A stretch of DNA of 57,061 nt from Nitrospirota bacterium. GTDB lineage: Bacteria > JACPQY01. The notes beneath the pieces were generated by a model. It saw only the letters and a list, made by a program, of their open reading frames with translations, was not told the DNA's origin and searched no databases. Location of the stretch: contig JACPAV010000034.1 in NCBI GenBank assembly GCA_016180645.1, positions 1-57,061 on the forward strand, given 5' to 3'. Positions 34,013 through 42,231 of the stretch are shown here, in pieces (position 1 is the first letter of the stretch; each line of letters opens with the position of its first letter). The position numbers and the translations under genes were made by a program.

Positions 34013-35577
34013 AACGATTGGGACTCCATGTTCGCGCCGCCGCGGAGAAGGTGGCGGGGAACGAGCGCCTCCTCAAAGTGGGCATGGCCGTGCTCCTGGT
34101 TTACCTCGGTTGGCGGGCCGGGGCCTATCAGCTGGGCCAAGGGGGAGGTCTGTGGGCCAACCTGGCCATGGGGGTGGTTGCCCTCGTTGCTCTGGCGGCC
34201 CTCCCGTGGCGCTTTGCGCTGACGATAGCGACGCTGGTGGTGGTGGGGGAGGGCGCCCTCCGGAAGTGGGTTTTTCCGGATCGGCAGCCGGCGGTGTACG
34301 CCTTGAAGTATCTCCTGCTGGCCGCCGTTTATCTCCGGTTCATGGTGGAATGGGGTACGGGGAAGGTGAAGATGATTGTTCCCAGCCGGCTCTCGCTTCT
34401 GCTCCTTCTCTATGTCGGCTGGGTGCTTGTTCAGGCCTTCAATCCGGCGTTGCCGGACGCGTGGATCGGGGGGGTCGGCGTTTTTCAGCGGCTTTTCATG
34501 ATGCCGCTTTTTCTGGTCGTCCCTCAAGTGTGCCGGGATGAAAAGGACTGGATCCGGTATTTCCAGTTCCAGGTCATTGTGGCGGCGGCCCCTCTCGTTT
34601 TGGGCGTCGTCCAGTTCTTTCACGAGCCTTGGGACCTGATCAACCTCGATCCTTACGGTGGAGAGGGGATCGGTTCCGCTTTCGGCCACTTCTTCGGACT
34701 CATGATCACACGTCCCACCGGCAGCTTTCCGTCCATCTCCCAGTTTAACGCCTACATCACCCTCGTGGCTGCGATGGCGCTGATTCTTCTGACCGCGCGT
34801 GAGCATGAGGTTCGCTTCCTGAGATGGCTCCCCTATCCGACCATCCTCCTGGTCCTCTTCGGAGTCCTGGCGTCCCAATCGCGGGGCGCGGCGGTCATGT
34901 TCGCCGTCATCCTGGCCCTGATCTTCGGCTCCAGGAGGAACCTCCGTCTTCCGCGGCGGGGTCCGGTTCTGTGGGCGGGCGCGATGGTCCTCCTGGGGCT
35001 TGGGGCCGCGGTCATGAATAAGGAAATCCGCAACCATGCCTTTGGACGATTCACGGGAACGGAAGCGGGACAGGCCAACGAATCGCGCGAGTTTTTCACC
35101 CGAATGGGGATCATCGCAAGCGGACCGCTCAAAGCGGTGGAGGATCTCAGGGGGGGATTTCTTGGAGTTGGGGCCGGATTCCGAACCAACCTGGCCGGCC
35201 GGATCGGCGCCCGGTACGCGACCTCCAGCGTCCGTTCCGCGCTGGGAGCGGAGCAGGGCGTGGGCGATGAGATCGTCACGGAACTCGGCGTGCCCGGCCT
35301 CGTCCTCTACTATCTTCTGAAGGTGACATTTCTTTTGCTCATTCTTCGGGAAGCTCGGTCCCATCCGTCGACCGGCTGGAGGAGGCTGCTGATCTTCCCG
35401 CTCTTCGTTCATTTGATCGACTTGGGGCTCGGCCTGGAGCAGCGGGACCCGGTGTTCGCTTTCTATTATTGGTCGGGGACGGGGATCCTTCTTGCCGCGA
35501 TGGCGAAGAGGGCCGAGAACGAATCCGCCGCGAGTTTGGAGGCGGCCGAGAGCGGAAGGTCAGAGCTTGACTTGTGA
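34009..35577 (+). CDS. O-antigen ligase/polymerase-like membrane protein (WaaL/Wzy superfamily)
   Basis: 522 residues with about twelve hydrophobic segments and one large periplasmic loop between about residues 330 and 420 (AGQANESREFFTRMG, FLGVGAGFRTNLAGR). The loop placement, the SQSRGA motif just before it (residues about 288-293) and VGDEIVTELGVPGLVLYY after it are typical of the Wzy_C/O-antigen ligase superfamily. It could polymerise or attach the glycan made by this locus. In a Wzm/Wzt system the ligase role is more natural than polymerase. It is coupled to the GT4 gene by an ATGA overlap. Its TGA directly abuts a repeat module. Confidence 0.78.
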   Translation: MKRLGLHVRAAAEKVAGNERLLKVGMAVLLVYLGWRAGAYQLGQGGGLWANLAMGVVALVALAALPWRFALTIATLVVVGEGALRKWVFPDRQPAVYALKYLLLAAVYLRFMVEWGTGKVKMIVPSRLSLLLLLYVGWVLVQAFNPALPDAWIGGVGVFQRLFMMPLFLVVPQVCRDEKDWIRYFQFQVIVAAAPLVLGVVQFFHEPWDLINLDPYGGEGIGSAFGHFFGLMITRPTGSFPSISQFNAYITLVAAMALILLTAREHEVRFLRWLPYPTILLVLFGVLASQSRGAAVMFAVILALIFGSRRNLRLPRRGPVLWAGAMVLLGLGAAVMNKEIRNHAFGRFTGTEAGQANESREFFTRMGIIASGPLKAVEDLRGGFLGVGAGFRTNLAGRIGARYATSSVRSALGAEQGVGDEIVTELGVPGLVLYYLLKVTFLLLILREARSHPSTGWRRLLIFPLFVHLIDLGLGLEQRDPVFAFYYWSGTGILLAAMAKRAENESAASLEAAESGRSELDL

Positions 35578-35774
35578 CTTAGAGCCTCTAACAGAATGCC
35601 GATTCGTAGGGGAGCATCTTCAGATGCTCCCAATACGGGCGGATCTAAAGATCCGCCCCTACGACTTGCTATCCTCCCGTGTTCGGGCTCCTCGTAGGGG
35701 AGCATCTTCAGATGCTCCCTCTTGTCGGGAGGGCCTGAAGGCCCTCCCCTACGCATTCTGTTAGACGCTCTTAG
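35578..35774. repeat. MITE-like module 1: TCTAACAGAATGC inverted ends enclosing GTAG palindromes
   Basis: The module starts at the stop codon of the ligase-like gene. Ends TCTAACAGAATGC (left) and GCATTCTGTTAGA (right) are inverted. Inside are four palindromes of the form GTAGGGGAGCATC-TTCA-GATGCTCCC, arranged as two head-to-head pairs, including a GGGCGGATC-TAAA-GATCCGCCC variant. GTAG followed by a hairpin is the classical REP layout. Modules 2 (39075-39176) and 3 (45722-45826) share the same ends and hairpins. Confidence 0.85.
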
Positions 35775-35798
35775 AATGCATCCGGAAACTCACCTGCC

Positions 35799-35921
35799 GT
35801 AGGGGAGGACCTTCAGGTCCTCCCTGCTTGGGAGCAGCTAAAGCTGCTCCCCTACACGCTGCTTGCTCCCAGGCAACGACTAAAGCTGCTCCCCTACACG
35901 CTGCTTGCTCCCAGGCAACGA
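35799..35921. repeat. Pair of GTAG palindromes followed by an exact 42-bp tandem duplication
   Basis: An inverted pair of GTAG hairpins (35799-35855; GGGGAGGACC-TTCA-GGTCCTCCC and GGGAGCAGC-TAAA-GCTGCTCCC) is followed by a duplication: 35838-35879 and 35880-35921 are identical. The second copy starts within the right hairpin, so half a REP was duplicated, as also seen at 16959-17002. A short open frame across it encodes only the repeat and is not a gene. Confidence 0.8.
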
Positions 35922-35988
35922 ACCGGCTCATTTGGCATTTCTGGACATTTCCGGACGCATTCTTGCCGGTGCAGAACAGTCGAGTCAG

Positions 35989-37512
35989 TCAAGAATCAAG
36001 TTCAGACCCCCATTCCTGTGGCTTCCCTTGCGGCATGCCTGTGGGTGCTGTCGCGCATGCGGAAAAAGGGATGGGTGGCTTTGCCCGTGCCCGCCTGAAG
36101 ATTCCATCGACGAAGAGACCCACACCCACGGCAAGGAAGGGATCGATTGGAATTCGGTAGAAGCAATTCTCCTTCAACTCCAGCAGGCTGGAGATCCCAA
36201 AAGCATACAGGATATTGAACAGGGCGAATGCGGACAGGGCGGTTCCCGCGCGGGTTGATGGATCGTCGAACGAACGCAGGCCGGAGATCAACCGGCGTGT
36301 CCATGCGTAGAGTGCAGTCACGAAGACCGCCAACCCGATCAACGGCACGAGATAAATCACGGAGACATCCGCCATCGAGCGGAGGATGGAATCGGTCCGA
36401 AGGGTTCCCCAGTCGTCAAATTCCCAGAAGAAACGGTCGTTCTTGTTGCCGAAAAAAATATAGAGGGCGTTCAGGACCGCCAGCGCGTATTTGGCGGGGT
36501 ATTCTTTTACGAGGGTGACGGCATTCCGCTGGTACTCCTGCGAGGCCCGCGGATAGATGAGGTTGTTCCAATTCCCGTAGCCGTTTCGTTTCCACGGCGC
36601 ATCGAGCACTTCGATCCCCGTGTGGGGGGCCGTGCCGTAGTAGTCGATGAACGCCTGAGGCGGCGCCCAGCGATAGATGCCCACCAGGGGGGTGATTTTC
36701 CCCTCGGCCAGAAGCCTCTCCTTCTCGTCCGCCGCAACGTAGGCGGTCATCCCGAACAGATTCCCGCCCTGCCAGGTACTGGACGTGAACATGCCCAGCC
36801 AAACGTAATTTCGAACATAGAGGCTGCCCGCCGCCAGGACGAAGATGAGGGTCAGTGCGGTGTGGAGCCGCACACGGTCCGGCGCGCGCCGGGTGGTCAG
36901 ATAGAGTAGGAAAACGGCGATGGGCCCCATCCAGACGATGAGGTGATAGAAACTTCTCGTGAGAACGACGACGGCGGCCAGCAGGAGCGAAATCGCAAAC
37001 CATTTCGACTTTCCGGTCTGCGCGAAACGGTGGACCGTCACGGCCATGGCGCAAAGGAGCGCGGCGAGGGGCAATCCGTAGTACAGCCACCGTTCCGCTT
37101 TGAGCATGAGCGGGGAATGGACGAGGGCGAGGGTCAGGATCAGCGAGACCGCCCTTGAAACGCCGAACGACCTCATCAGGCCGAAGGTGAGCACGGCCAC
37201 CATCGCTCCCAGGATGAAGTACATCGAAGCGAAGACGATGAGATCGTACCCTTGCGGCGCTCCTTTCAGAACCAGACCCAAAAGCAAGTTGAACAAGGGA
37301 GGCTGACTGTGCATATGCAGGAGCCCTTGCAGGAGATCGGAGCGGAGAATTTCCGGATCGAGAAACTGCATGAACGACTGGAGAGGTTCGTCATAGAAGA
37401 AGGGACGAACGTGGTAGAGGACCGCGCGCGAGGCCGCGAAAAGGAGGAGAAGGAGAAGGAGACTCTTGACGTCTTTGCGGTCCACTCCGTGCCCGCCTAT
37501 TGACGCCAGCAT
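35989..37512 (-). CDS. Polytopic membrane protein, probable GT-C family
   Basis: 507 residues. A basic N-terminus leads into helix LLLLLLLFAASRAVLYHV. The following loop YHVRPFFYDEPLQSF has the acidic residues expected after TM1 in GT39/GT83-like enzymes, and about nine further helices follow. A periplasmic stretch WAPPQAFIDYYGTAPHT lies in the middle. The C-terminal about 30 residues are hydrophilic and unremarkable. The ATG at 37512 has no clear ribosome site, and a GTG at 37485 is possible. It is isolated on the minus strand, converging with the ligase-like gene across the repeat cluster. Donor and acceptor unknown. Confidence 0.65.
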   Translation of the reverse strand: MLASIGGHGVDRKDVKSLLLLLLLFAASRAVLYHVRPFFYDEPLQSFMQFLDPEILRSDLLQGLLHMHSQPPLFNLLLGLVLKGAPQGYDLIVFASMYFILGAMVAVLTFGLMRSFGVSRAVSLILTLALVHSPLMLKAERWLYYGLPLAALLCAMAVTVHRFAQTGKSKWFAISLLLAAVVVLTRSFYHLIVWMGPIAVFLLYLTTRRAPDRVRLHTALTLIFVLAAGSLYVRNYVWLGMFTSSTWQGGNLFGMTAYVAADEKERLLAEGKITPLVGIYRWAPPQAFIDYYGTAPHTGIEVLDAPWKRNGYGNWNNLIYPRASQEYQRNAVTLVKEYPAKYALAVLNALYIFFGNKNDRFFWEFDDWGTLRTDSILRSMADVSVIYLVPLIGLAVFVTALYAWTRRLISGLRSFDDPSTRAGTALSAFALFNILYAFGISSLLELKENCFYRIPIDPFLAVGVGLFVDGIFRRARAKPPIPFSACATAPTGMPQGKPQEWGSELDS

Positions 37513-37712
37513 ATTAGGTGGGATTAACGGGGATTCTGATCGAGAGTTTCGTGTGAGGGATAGAGGAGGCCGGCAAGTCCGGGCGTCGCTGGAGGCAGAG
37601 CAACTCGTAGTGGAACTTCCGGCAGAGATGATCGATGTTCATTGGGGCGAAGGAGGGCCAGGGGGTGGAAATCGGCATCCGGTGTCGCATCTCCGGACCC
37701 TCTTTCATGCGG
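37513..37712. other. Short non-coding gap
   Basis: 200 bases between the start of a leftward membrane protein gene and the stop of the next leftward gene. No supportable ORF, hairpin or promoter is visible. It must contain the promoter of the membrane protein gene at 37512 if that gene is not co-transcribed. Confidence 0.4.
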
Positions 37713-38435
37713 TCAGTAGTCTCCGCGCAGCAAATGTTTTTCCAGCCACACGTATAGGAGGGTAAACAAGTAGCGGCTTCCCATCTCCCTGATCGCGAAC
37801 TTGGACCGGTCCGCTTCCCGTCCATACCAGTGAGTCGGCACGGTGCCCACTTTGAAGCCCCGAATAAGCGCCTTGAGGGGAATCTCCACGGTGATGTTGA
37901 ATCGCTTGGAAATGAGGGGCTGAACCGCCTCAATCACTTCGCGGCGATACGCCTTGAATGCGTTGGTAAGGTCGTTGTGGGCCGACCAGAACATGATCTG
38001 CATCATCTTGTTTCCGATGCGGTTAAGAACCAGTTTGTGGAAAGGGTAGTTCTCTACTACCGCTCCTGGAACAAATCGGGATCCGAAAACACAATCGTAA
38101 CCTGCCTCCAGTTCGCGCACATAGGCCACGGCATCTTCCGGATCATCGGAGGCATCGGCCATGCAGATGACCACCGCGTCTCCGATCATGCGGGCAAACC
38201 CTTCGCGCAGGGCCATCCCCAGGCCAGGTTCCGAGTGGCGATGCACGGTGCTGACGTTGGGATAGCGCCTGCCCAGTTCATTTGCGATCAACCCCGTGTC
38301 GTCGGTGCTGTTGTCGTTGACGATCAGAACATGATGCGAGATGCCGTGCCCGTTGAACGTGCGGGTGAGGTTCTCCACGGTTTGCGACAGGAGAGCCGAC
38401 TCATTGTGGGCAGGCACCAACAGGCACGGTTTCAT
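37713..38435 (-). CDS. GT2 glycosyltransferase, dolichol-phosphate-mannose-synthase-like
   Basis: 240 residues. The GT-A domain begins MKPCLLVPAHNESALLSQTV with VIVNDNST-like donor site (LIVNDNSTDDT) and the metal/substrate motif CMADASDDPEDAV. GSRFVPGAVVENYP, NAFKAYRREV and TVEIPLKALIRGFKV are characteristic of polyprenyl-phosphate sugar synthases without a membrane tail. The likely role is making a lipid-phosphate sugar donor for the GT-C-like proteins encoded on both sides. Its ATG overlaps the upstream methyltransferase stop by four bases. Confidence 0.86.
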   Translation of the reverse strand: MKPCLLVPAHNESALLSQTVENLTRTFNGHGISHHVLIVNDNSTDDTGLIANELGRRYPNVSTVHRHSEPGLGMALREGFARMIGDAVVICMADASDDPEDAVAYVRELEAGYDCVFGSRFVPGAVVENYPFHKLVLNRIGNKMMQIMFWSAHNDLTNAFKAYRREVIEAVQPLISKRFNITVEIPLKALIRGFKVGTVPTHWYGREADRSKFAIREMGSRYLFTLLYVWLEKHLLRGDY

Positions 38436-39067
38436 GGGAGGACGGTCGACGCCGGCGGGTTGGGGCTCGCTTTCTTGGCGGCCACGAGCAGCGATTGCTT
38501 GACAAAGGCAAGCGGATGCGTGTGGAGAGGCCTGATCCGGACAACATCCAGATCAAGCGAGGCTAGGCTGGACTGCCATCCGGCCAGGGATTTGAACCGA
38601 TACGGACGCGGAATCCCTTCCTGGGTCAGATTGTTTGCGAGGTAGTCGTGAACCTTGGCCAACGCGATCTCCATGCGGCCCTCGGGGATATCTTCCACCA
38701 TCAACAACCTCGAGCTGGACACGCGCACGCACTCCCGCAAGATCGCGTCAGGGTCTTCACAGTGGTGGAGGACAAATGAAAGAAGAACAGTTGAAAAGTG
38801 GTTTGGGGGAAAGGGGAGAGTTCGACCATCGTACCTATGAAACGGCAGACCGGTTCGGTGGTATTCGAGTATGTCCACGCCCGTCCACTGGACTTTCAAG
38901 AGATGCGTGATCTGCTGCCCGACCAGAAGATCCCCGCACCCGACATCGAGCACATGGTCTCCCGGCGAAAGCTCAGCCGCCAACAAACGGGCGAGCCGGG
39001 CTGTGCGGGAAGATACCAGCGGCTGGAGAATCGACCGAAAGGTTGCACGTAACATGGCCTTGGACAT
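38432..39067 (-). CDS. Class I SAM-dependent methyltransferase
   Basis: 211 residues. The N-terminal helix is followed by VLDVGCGDLLVGQQI (SAM motif I), the acidic strand-2 end VDILEY, and FSTVLLSFVLHHCEDPD (motif II/III). It belongs to the Methyltransf_11 type. It is coupled by ATGA overlap to the GT2 gene downstream, so it could act on the same lipid-linked sugar. Its promoter region contains repeat module 2, whose edge lies only 8 bases from the start codon, so the module probably sits between promoter and gene or carries regulatory effects. Confidence 0.82.
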   Translation of the reverse strand: MSKAMLRATFRSILQPLVSSRTARLARLLAAELSPGDHVLDVGCGDLLVGQQITHLLKVQWTGVDILEYHRTGLPFHRYDGRTLPFPPNHFSTVLLSFVLHHCEDPDAILRECVRVSSSRLLMVEDIPEGRMEIALAKVHDYLANNLTQEGIPRPYRFKSLAGWQSSLASLDLDVVRIRPLHTHPLAFVKQSLLVAAKKASPNPPASTVLP

Positions 39068-39074
39068 CCGTTCT

Positions 39075-39176
39075 TAGAGCCTCTGACAGAATGCCGATTC
39101 GTAGGGGAGCATCTTCAGATGCTCCCTCTTGTCGGGAGGGTCTGAAGACCCTACGCATTCTGTTAGACGCTCTTAG
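39075..39176. repeat. MITE-like module 2 (TCTGACAGAATGC ends, two GTAG hairpins)
   Basis: It has the same orientation and composition as module 1: left end TCTGACAGAATGC, hairpin GTAGGGGAGCATC-TTCA-GATGCTCCC, then an inverted GGGAGGGTC-TGAA-GACCC hairpin, right end GCATTCTGTTAGA. The second hairpin has lost 5 bases compared with module 3. It lies immediately upstream of the methyltransferase start codon at 39067. Confidence 0.85.
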
Positions 39177-39237
39177 TCAATTACGCGAGCCGGGGGCGAA
39201 AAGTAACAGGCCGCTATCGCCTTGTCAATCGCGCGGC

Positions 39238-40968
39238 TTACTCGGATCGCGTGTCCCGGCGGGGAATGTAGACGTCCCATCCACTGATCGGTTGATCCTT
39301 CAACTTGTACTTCTCGATGAACAAGCGAACGAAATCCGGGGGAAAAGCCGAGAAGTGGTATGCTTCCCGGTTGAATCCACCGAACATTGGACCCTGCCGA
39401 GTTTGGACGGGTCTTCGCCCCTCACTCAAGAACACCGCGTCGAATGTCTGGCTCGAGATCAACCGGTAGAGGCGATTCGGTAGCGGGAATCGATCCCTTC
39501 TATAGTCATTCAGGTAGGCCGCAGTGTCGAAGGCCGCTTTCCCCGCAAGAAGGGCGAATTCAGGGGATTCTGGTACCCAAACATCGCGTGGGTAGGACGC
39601 GATCGATTCGACTAAGCGGTCGACTGTCGAATCCTGGCGATATGGTTTCAGAACCGCTGCCACGGGCATCAGGTGGTCCAGCCGACAGGGGAACCATGCC
39701 ACGCCCAGCAGCACGATCAGCAGGAGGATGCCAGACGATTGCCAGAGTGCAAATCGGCTCGGCTGAATGCGTGCCGTGCCGGCGAAGGCATGCCCAACAC
39801 CAAGGCACAAGAAAGCCTCGAGGGGTATGAGCGAATTAACCCATCCACCGACATGCCAAATGCCGCTCAGCCCCATGATCAGCGCGCATGCCGTCATCAA
39901 CCACCATGAGCGGATGAAGAGCCGGTCGGGAGGGGTGCGTGGGCGCACCAGCGAGGCGACCAAGAGCCAGAGGGGGGCTTGTCTGACCCAAAAGAAGAAT
40001 GATGCTCGGAGCGGCGAGAAGCCGTGGTAAAGCCCGTCGGAGGCGACCACGATGTCAAGGGTCCAGAACTTGAACCAGCCTGAGGTGCTCCAGTTGAGAA
40101 ACATCCAAGGTACGGTGATCTCAAGGGCGACTAGAATCGCGGCAAGGAGCCAATGCGTGGCCCTTCGAGTGCCCAATACCCACATGCAAGCGAACCCACC
40201 GGCCACCGCAGCGAGGGCATTTTGCTTTGTCCAGTACGCCAGCACAAGAAAGGTGACGCCCAAGAGTCGCGAAGCCCTTCCCCTGTGCATAAGGACAAAT
40301 CCGGCCATCCAGCAAAACGTGAGAAGTGGATCCACACGGGGCAAGTCGTACCAGCGACCGGTGACCTCGAAAGCGGCCAACCAAGCCAAACCACCTAGCC
40401 ATGCCGCCATGCGGCTGCGCTCAGTTGCAATCAGGTGCCAAAAAATCAGTAGGGCCGTCCCGATGATCGAAACGGCCGAAATCGCCTTTGGAACCCAAAG
40501 GGCCGGCCCTGTGACTCGAAGGAGCAGTCCCGTCAACACCATGTACAATGGGTTATAGCCGCCCACAACAGGGCATTCCTCGGGATTGCAGTAGATTGGC
40601 AAACCGACCGCGTAGCGCCAAGCGTGCGTAAAGAGCGTCGAACCGAAATCACTTCCCAAGAAAGGGGAGCGAAGTCGTGCGATTTGGGCGGCGAGATAGT
40701 TCAGACTGCACGCGCCAAGCAGAACGACCGCCGCGATTTTCAGGAGTCGTGGACGGGGATCAGATCCCAGGCACGCCCAAAGTCTGGGCTTCTGCCCGGC
40801 CGTCCACACCATGCCGGCCGATATCAGGCAGACAAGAGCCGTGATGTACAACTCGACGGCCGTTCCCGGAGAGTGGTGCGCAGCGTAGAGCCGCGTCATG
40901 ACAGGAGGGAATGTGCATATTCCCGCCGCCGCCAACAGAACAACAGTGAGCGATTCGATCCGCTTCAA
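39238..40968 (-). CDS. Polytopic membrane protein, GT39/GT83-like glycosyltransferase candidate
   Basis: 576 residues from a TTG at 40968 with an AGGAGG ribosome site at good spacing. An ATG at 41010 overlaps a repeat arm and lacks a site. About eleven hydrophobic segments are visible. The loop LGSDFGSTLFTHAWRYAVG has acidic residues near TM2, and the C-terminal part from about 450 is soluble (YPRDVWVPESPEFALLAG). Large GT-C proteins of this plan use lipid-linked sugars on the periplasmic face. It stands alone between repeat module 2 and the inverted repeat at 40997. Function beyond membrane transferase is not recognisable. Confidence 0.66.
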   Translation of the reverse strand: MKRIESLTVVLLAAAGICTFPPVMTRLYAAHHSPGTAVELYITALVCLISAGMVWTAGQKPRLWACLGSDPRPRLLKIAAVVLLGACSLNYLAAQIARLRSPFLGSDFGSTLFTHAWRYAVGLPIYCNPEECPVVGGYNPLYMVLTGLLLRVTGPALWVPKAISAVSIIGTALLIFWHLIATERSRMAAWLGGLAWLAAFEVTGRWYDLPRVDPLLTFCWMAGFVLMHRGRASRLLGVTFLVLAYWTKQNALAAVAGGFACMWVLGTRRATHWLLAAILVALEITVPWMFLNWSTSGWFKFWTLDIVVASDGLYHGFSPLRASFFFWVRQAPLWLLVASLVRPRTPPDRLFIRSWWLMTACALIMGLSGIWHVGGWVNSLIPLEAFLCLGVGHAFAGTARIQPSRFALWQSSGILLLIVLLGVAWFPCRLDHLMPVAAVLKPYRQDSTVDRLVESIASYPRDVWVPESPEFALLAGKAAFDTAAYLNDYRRDRFPLPNRLYRLISSQTFDAVFLSEGRRPVQTRQGPMFGGFNREAYHFSAFPPDFVRLFIEKYKLKDQPISGWDVYIPRRDTRSE

Positions 40969-40996
40969 CTCGCCTCCTGAGGTCCTTCGCGGCGGG

Positions 40997-41078
40997 GGAA
41001 AAGGGGCCATTCTACTTTTTCGCTCCCGGTTCGGCGGGTCACAAGGTGCAAACGAAAAAGCAGAATGTCCCCTTTTCC
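40997..41078. repeat. 82-bp inverted-repeat element with 26-bp arms (GGACATTCTGCTTTTTCG type)
   Basis: Arms at 40997-41022 and 41053-41078 are inverted with two mismatches in 26 bases and enclose 30 bases. It resembles a REPIN of a different family from the GGGGTCAAGTCTTGA one. No related transposase gene is in the window. It lies between the ribosome site of the membrane protein gene (start 40968) and the stop of the GT4 gene (41089), so it separates these two genes of the same direction. Confidence 0.8.
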
Positions 41079-41088
41079 ATTTTCCGGG

Positions 41089-42231
41089 CTACACCAACTC
41101 GTCATAGGCATTTTCGAATTCGCGCGCCATCCGTTCGGCGGAAAAACGGGAGAAGGCCTCCTTCTTCCCCCGCTCGCCGAGAGTTCGCCGCAAATGGGAA
41201 TCGGAAAGCAGTTGGACGACGCGGTCGGCTAGAGCCGCGTGGTCGCCGACCGGGAAAAGGAAACCGGTCTCACCGTCGCGCACGATTTCCTCCGGCGCGC
41301 CGATCCGGCTGGCGAGCACGGGTTTGCCCGCCGCGGAACCCTCGATCATCACAATGCCGAATCCCTCCGCCTGCACGGAGGTGTTGACGACGATGTCCGC
41401 CGCCGCATAGAAGCGCGGCACGTCGGTCCGGAACCCGGTGAACAGGAGGGACGATGTGATTCCGAGGTCGCGCCCGAGTTGATGCAAACTCTCCTCGTAA
41501 GGAAAATCCTCTTTGAAGGTGGTCCCCCCCACGAAGAGAAACCGCGCCTGGGGGAAGCGGCGGAGGACTTCGGGCGCGGCCTTGATCAGGACGTGCTGGC
41601 CCTTCCAGGGAGTCACCCTCCCGGAAAGGAGAACGACGGGGGCCTCCAAGGGAATCCCGAGTTCCCGCCGCGCGGAGACCCGCGCTTCGTCCGCTCGACG
41701 GAACGGTTCGAGGTCGATGCCGTAATAGATAATCTTGATGTTCCTTCGGCCCTTGAAAAAATCATCCAGGCGATCGCGATTGCGCCGTGAAGTCGCTACA
41801 ACAAGGTCCGCGGGAAGGCGGGACGACCCTTTCACCCACCGGCCCGACAGCTCGTGACCGCCGATGGCCGCATGAGGATGGAGAACGGTTCTCGCGCCGG
41901 CAGACTTCCCCGCGAGGGAGGCGTATGCGAAAGGATGCACGCCGTTGGCGACCACAACCTTGATGCCGTGGGCGAGGATATGCCGTCGCAGCAAGAGAAC
42001 GGTCTTGGCCCCTTTGATCGGGTCCCGGAGGCGCCCGGCCCGGCAATCGACGACGGTGATGCCCGGTCGAAGGTTGCGCATGCGGTCGACCACGAACCCC
42101 GGTGTGAGGAAGGCGACGTGCGGTTCGATGGCCTTGGAGTGAAATCGGATGAGCGTTTCGAGGCTGGTCTCGACGCCGCCCATGCAATATCCATTCGACG
42201 TGACATAGAGAACAGGGAGCGGCTTGCTCAT
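41089..42231 (-). CDS. GT4 family glycosyltransferase
   Basis: 380 residues from the ATG at 42231, which overlaps the upstream stop (ATGA). An extension to 42270 adds 13 residues that repeat the upstream gene's end. The N-terminal domain starts LPVLYVTSNGYCMGGVETSL, with the glycine-rich GGVE loop seen in GT4 enzymes. The donor domain has VVLLSGRVTPWKGQHVLIKA and the E-x7-E motif EGFGIVMIEGSAAGKPVLAS. Probable cytoplasmic glycan assembly enzyme, with sugar unknown. Confidence 0.88.
   Translation of the reverse strand: MSKPLPVLYVTSNGYCMGGVETSLETLIRFHSKAIEPHVAFLTPGFVVDRMRNLRPGITVVDCRAGRLRDPIKGAKTVLLLRRHILAHGIKVVVANGVHPFAYASLAGKSAGARTVLHPHAAIGGHELSGRWVKGSSRLPADLVVATSRRNRDRLDDFFKGRRNIKIIYYGIDLEPFRRADEARVSARRELGIPLEAPVVLLSGRVTPWKGQHVLIKAAPEVLRRFPQARFLFVGGTTFKEDFPYEESLHQLGRDLGITSSLLFTGFRTDVPRFYAAADIVVNTSVQAEGFGIVMIEGSAAGKPVLASRIGAPEEIVRDGETGFLFPVGDHAALADRVVQLLSDSHLRRTLGERGKKEAFSRFSAERMAREFENAYDELV

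Noticed and set aside
33355-35412. 685-codon open frame on the minus strand
   Set aside because: Antisense to a GT4 gene and the ligase-like gene, rich in charged residues without folds, and runs across a known operon junction.
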